Assembly: GCA_019690055.1 (NCBI GenBank)
Contig: JADGGF010000071.1
Location: 1 to 12,690 of the forward strand
From: Micromonosporaceae bacterium
GTDB lineage: Bacteria > Actinomycetota > Actinomycetes > Mycobacteriales > Micromonosporaceae
Reading direction: 5' to 3'
DNA length: 12,690 nt
Of this stretch, positions 12,647 through 12,690 are shown piece by piece. The translations under genes and the position numbers were made by a program. Position 1 is the first letter of the stretch; each line of letters begins with the position of its first letter. The notes under the pieces were generated by a model. That model ran no database searches, was not told where the DNA came from, and worked only from the letters and a program-made list of their open reading frames with translations.

Positions 12647-12690
12647 CCCCCCCCCCGCCCCCCCGAGGCGCCTTGGCGCCCCCCGGCCCC
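12647..12690. repeat. Poly-C tracts and GGCGCC repeat at the right edge
   Basis: Ten consecutive C (12647-12656), one G, then seven C (12658-12664) are followed by GGCGCC-TT-GGCGCC (12667-12680). No codon structure or gene is visible here. The runs could be a slippage-prone tract or a sequencing or assembly artefact near a contig end. Confidence 0.5.

Overview
The window is uniformly GC-rich, with G or C at nearly every third codon position, many GTG starts and tightly overlapping genes. Together with an actinobacterial-type SigB/SigF-like sigma factor and a DUF4129/MoxR/DUF58 operon, this points to a high-GC actinobacterium. A Micromonosporaceae- or Frankia-like genome would fit, but the family is a guess. 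There are no tRNA, rRNA, CRISPR or insertion-sequence signatures.

Left part (1-2565, + strand): a glycosyltransferase family 9 (heptosyltransferase-like) gene is cut only at its first few codons by the window edge. A spacer follows with five degenerate copies of TTCCTGACGC and a strong palindrome (1119-1138). An MFS exporter gene of the EntS/MFS_3 type comes next. It converges with a sigma-70 gene on the - strand (2612-3625).

Middle (3626-7247): a 177-base divergent regulatory region separates the sigma factor from a compact + strand operon. The operon encodes a heptose-1-phosphate adenylyltransferase (rfaE2/hldC type), a cytochrome P450 and a phytoene-dehydrogenase-like FAD oxidoreductase. 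The last two overlap by GTGA. The P450 has Asp in place of the normally invariant Glu of the K-helix ExxR motif. The GT9 and the adenylyltransferase both belong to ADP-heptose biochemistry, which is best known from Gram-negative LPS and here sits in an apparently LPS-free lineage. The two redox enzymes suggest that a lipid or isoprenoid-like product is also modified nearby (inference). A convergent SRPBCC (START-like) gene follows at 7374-7865.

Right part (7866-12690): an apparently non-coding stretch of 318 bases is followed by a five-gene - strand operon, read from right to left. It encodes a DUF4129 membrane protein, a two-helix membrane protein, a MoxR AAA+ ATPase, a DUF58 protein and a polytopic membrane protein. 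Three junctions are ATGA overlaps and the fourth is a 7-base gap, so the five are almost certainly co-transcribed and translationally coupled. MoxR/DUF58/DUF4129 sets are thought to act as membrane-associated chaperone or maturation systems. The transglutaminase-like partner often found with them is not within the window. The right edge carries an inverted repeat upstream of the operon and two long C runs.

Most gene identities are well supported by motifs. The specific substrates, the regulatory sites and the functional links between the blocks are inferences.
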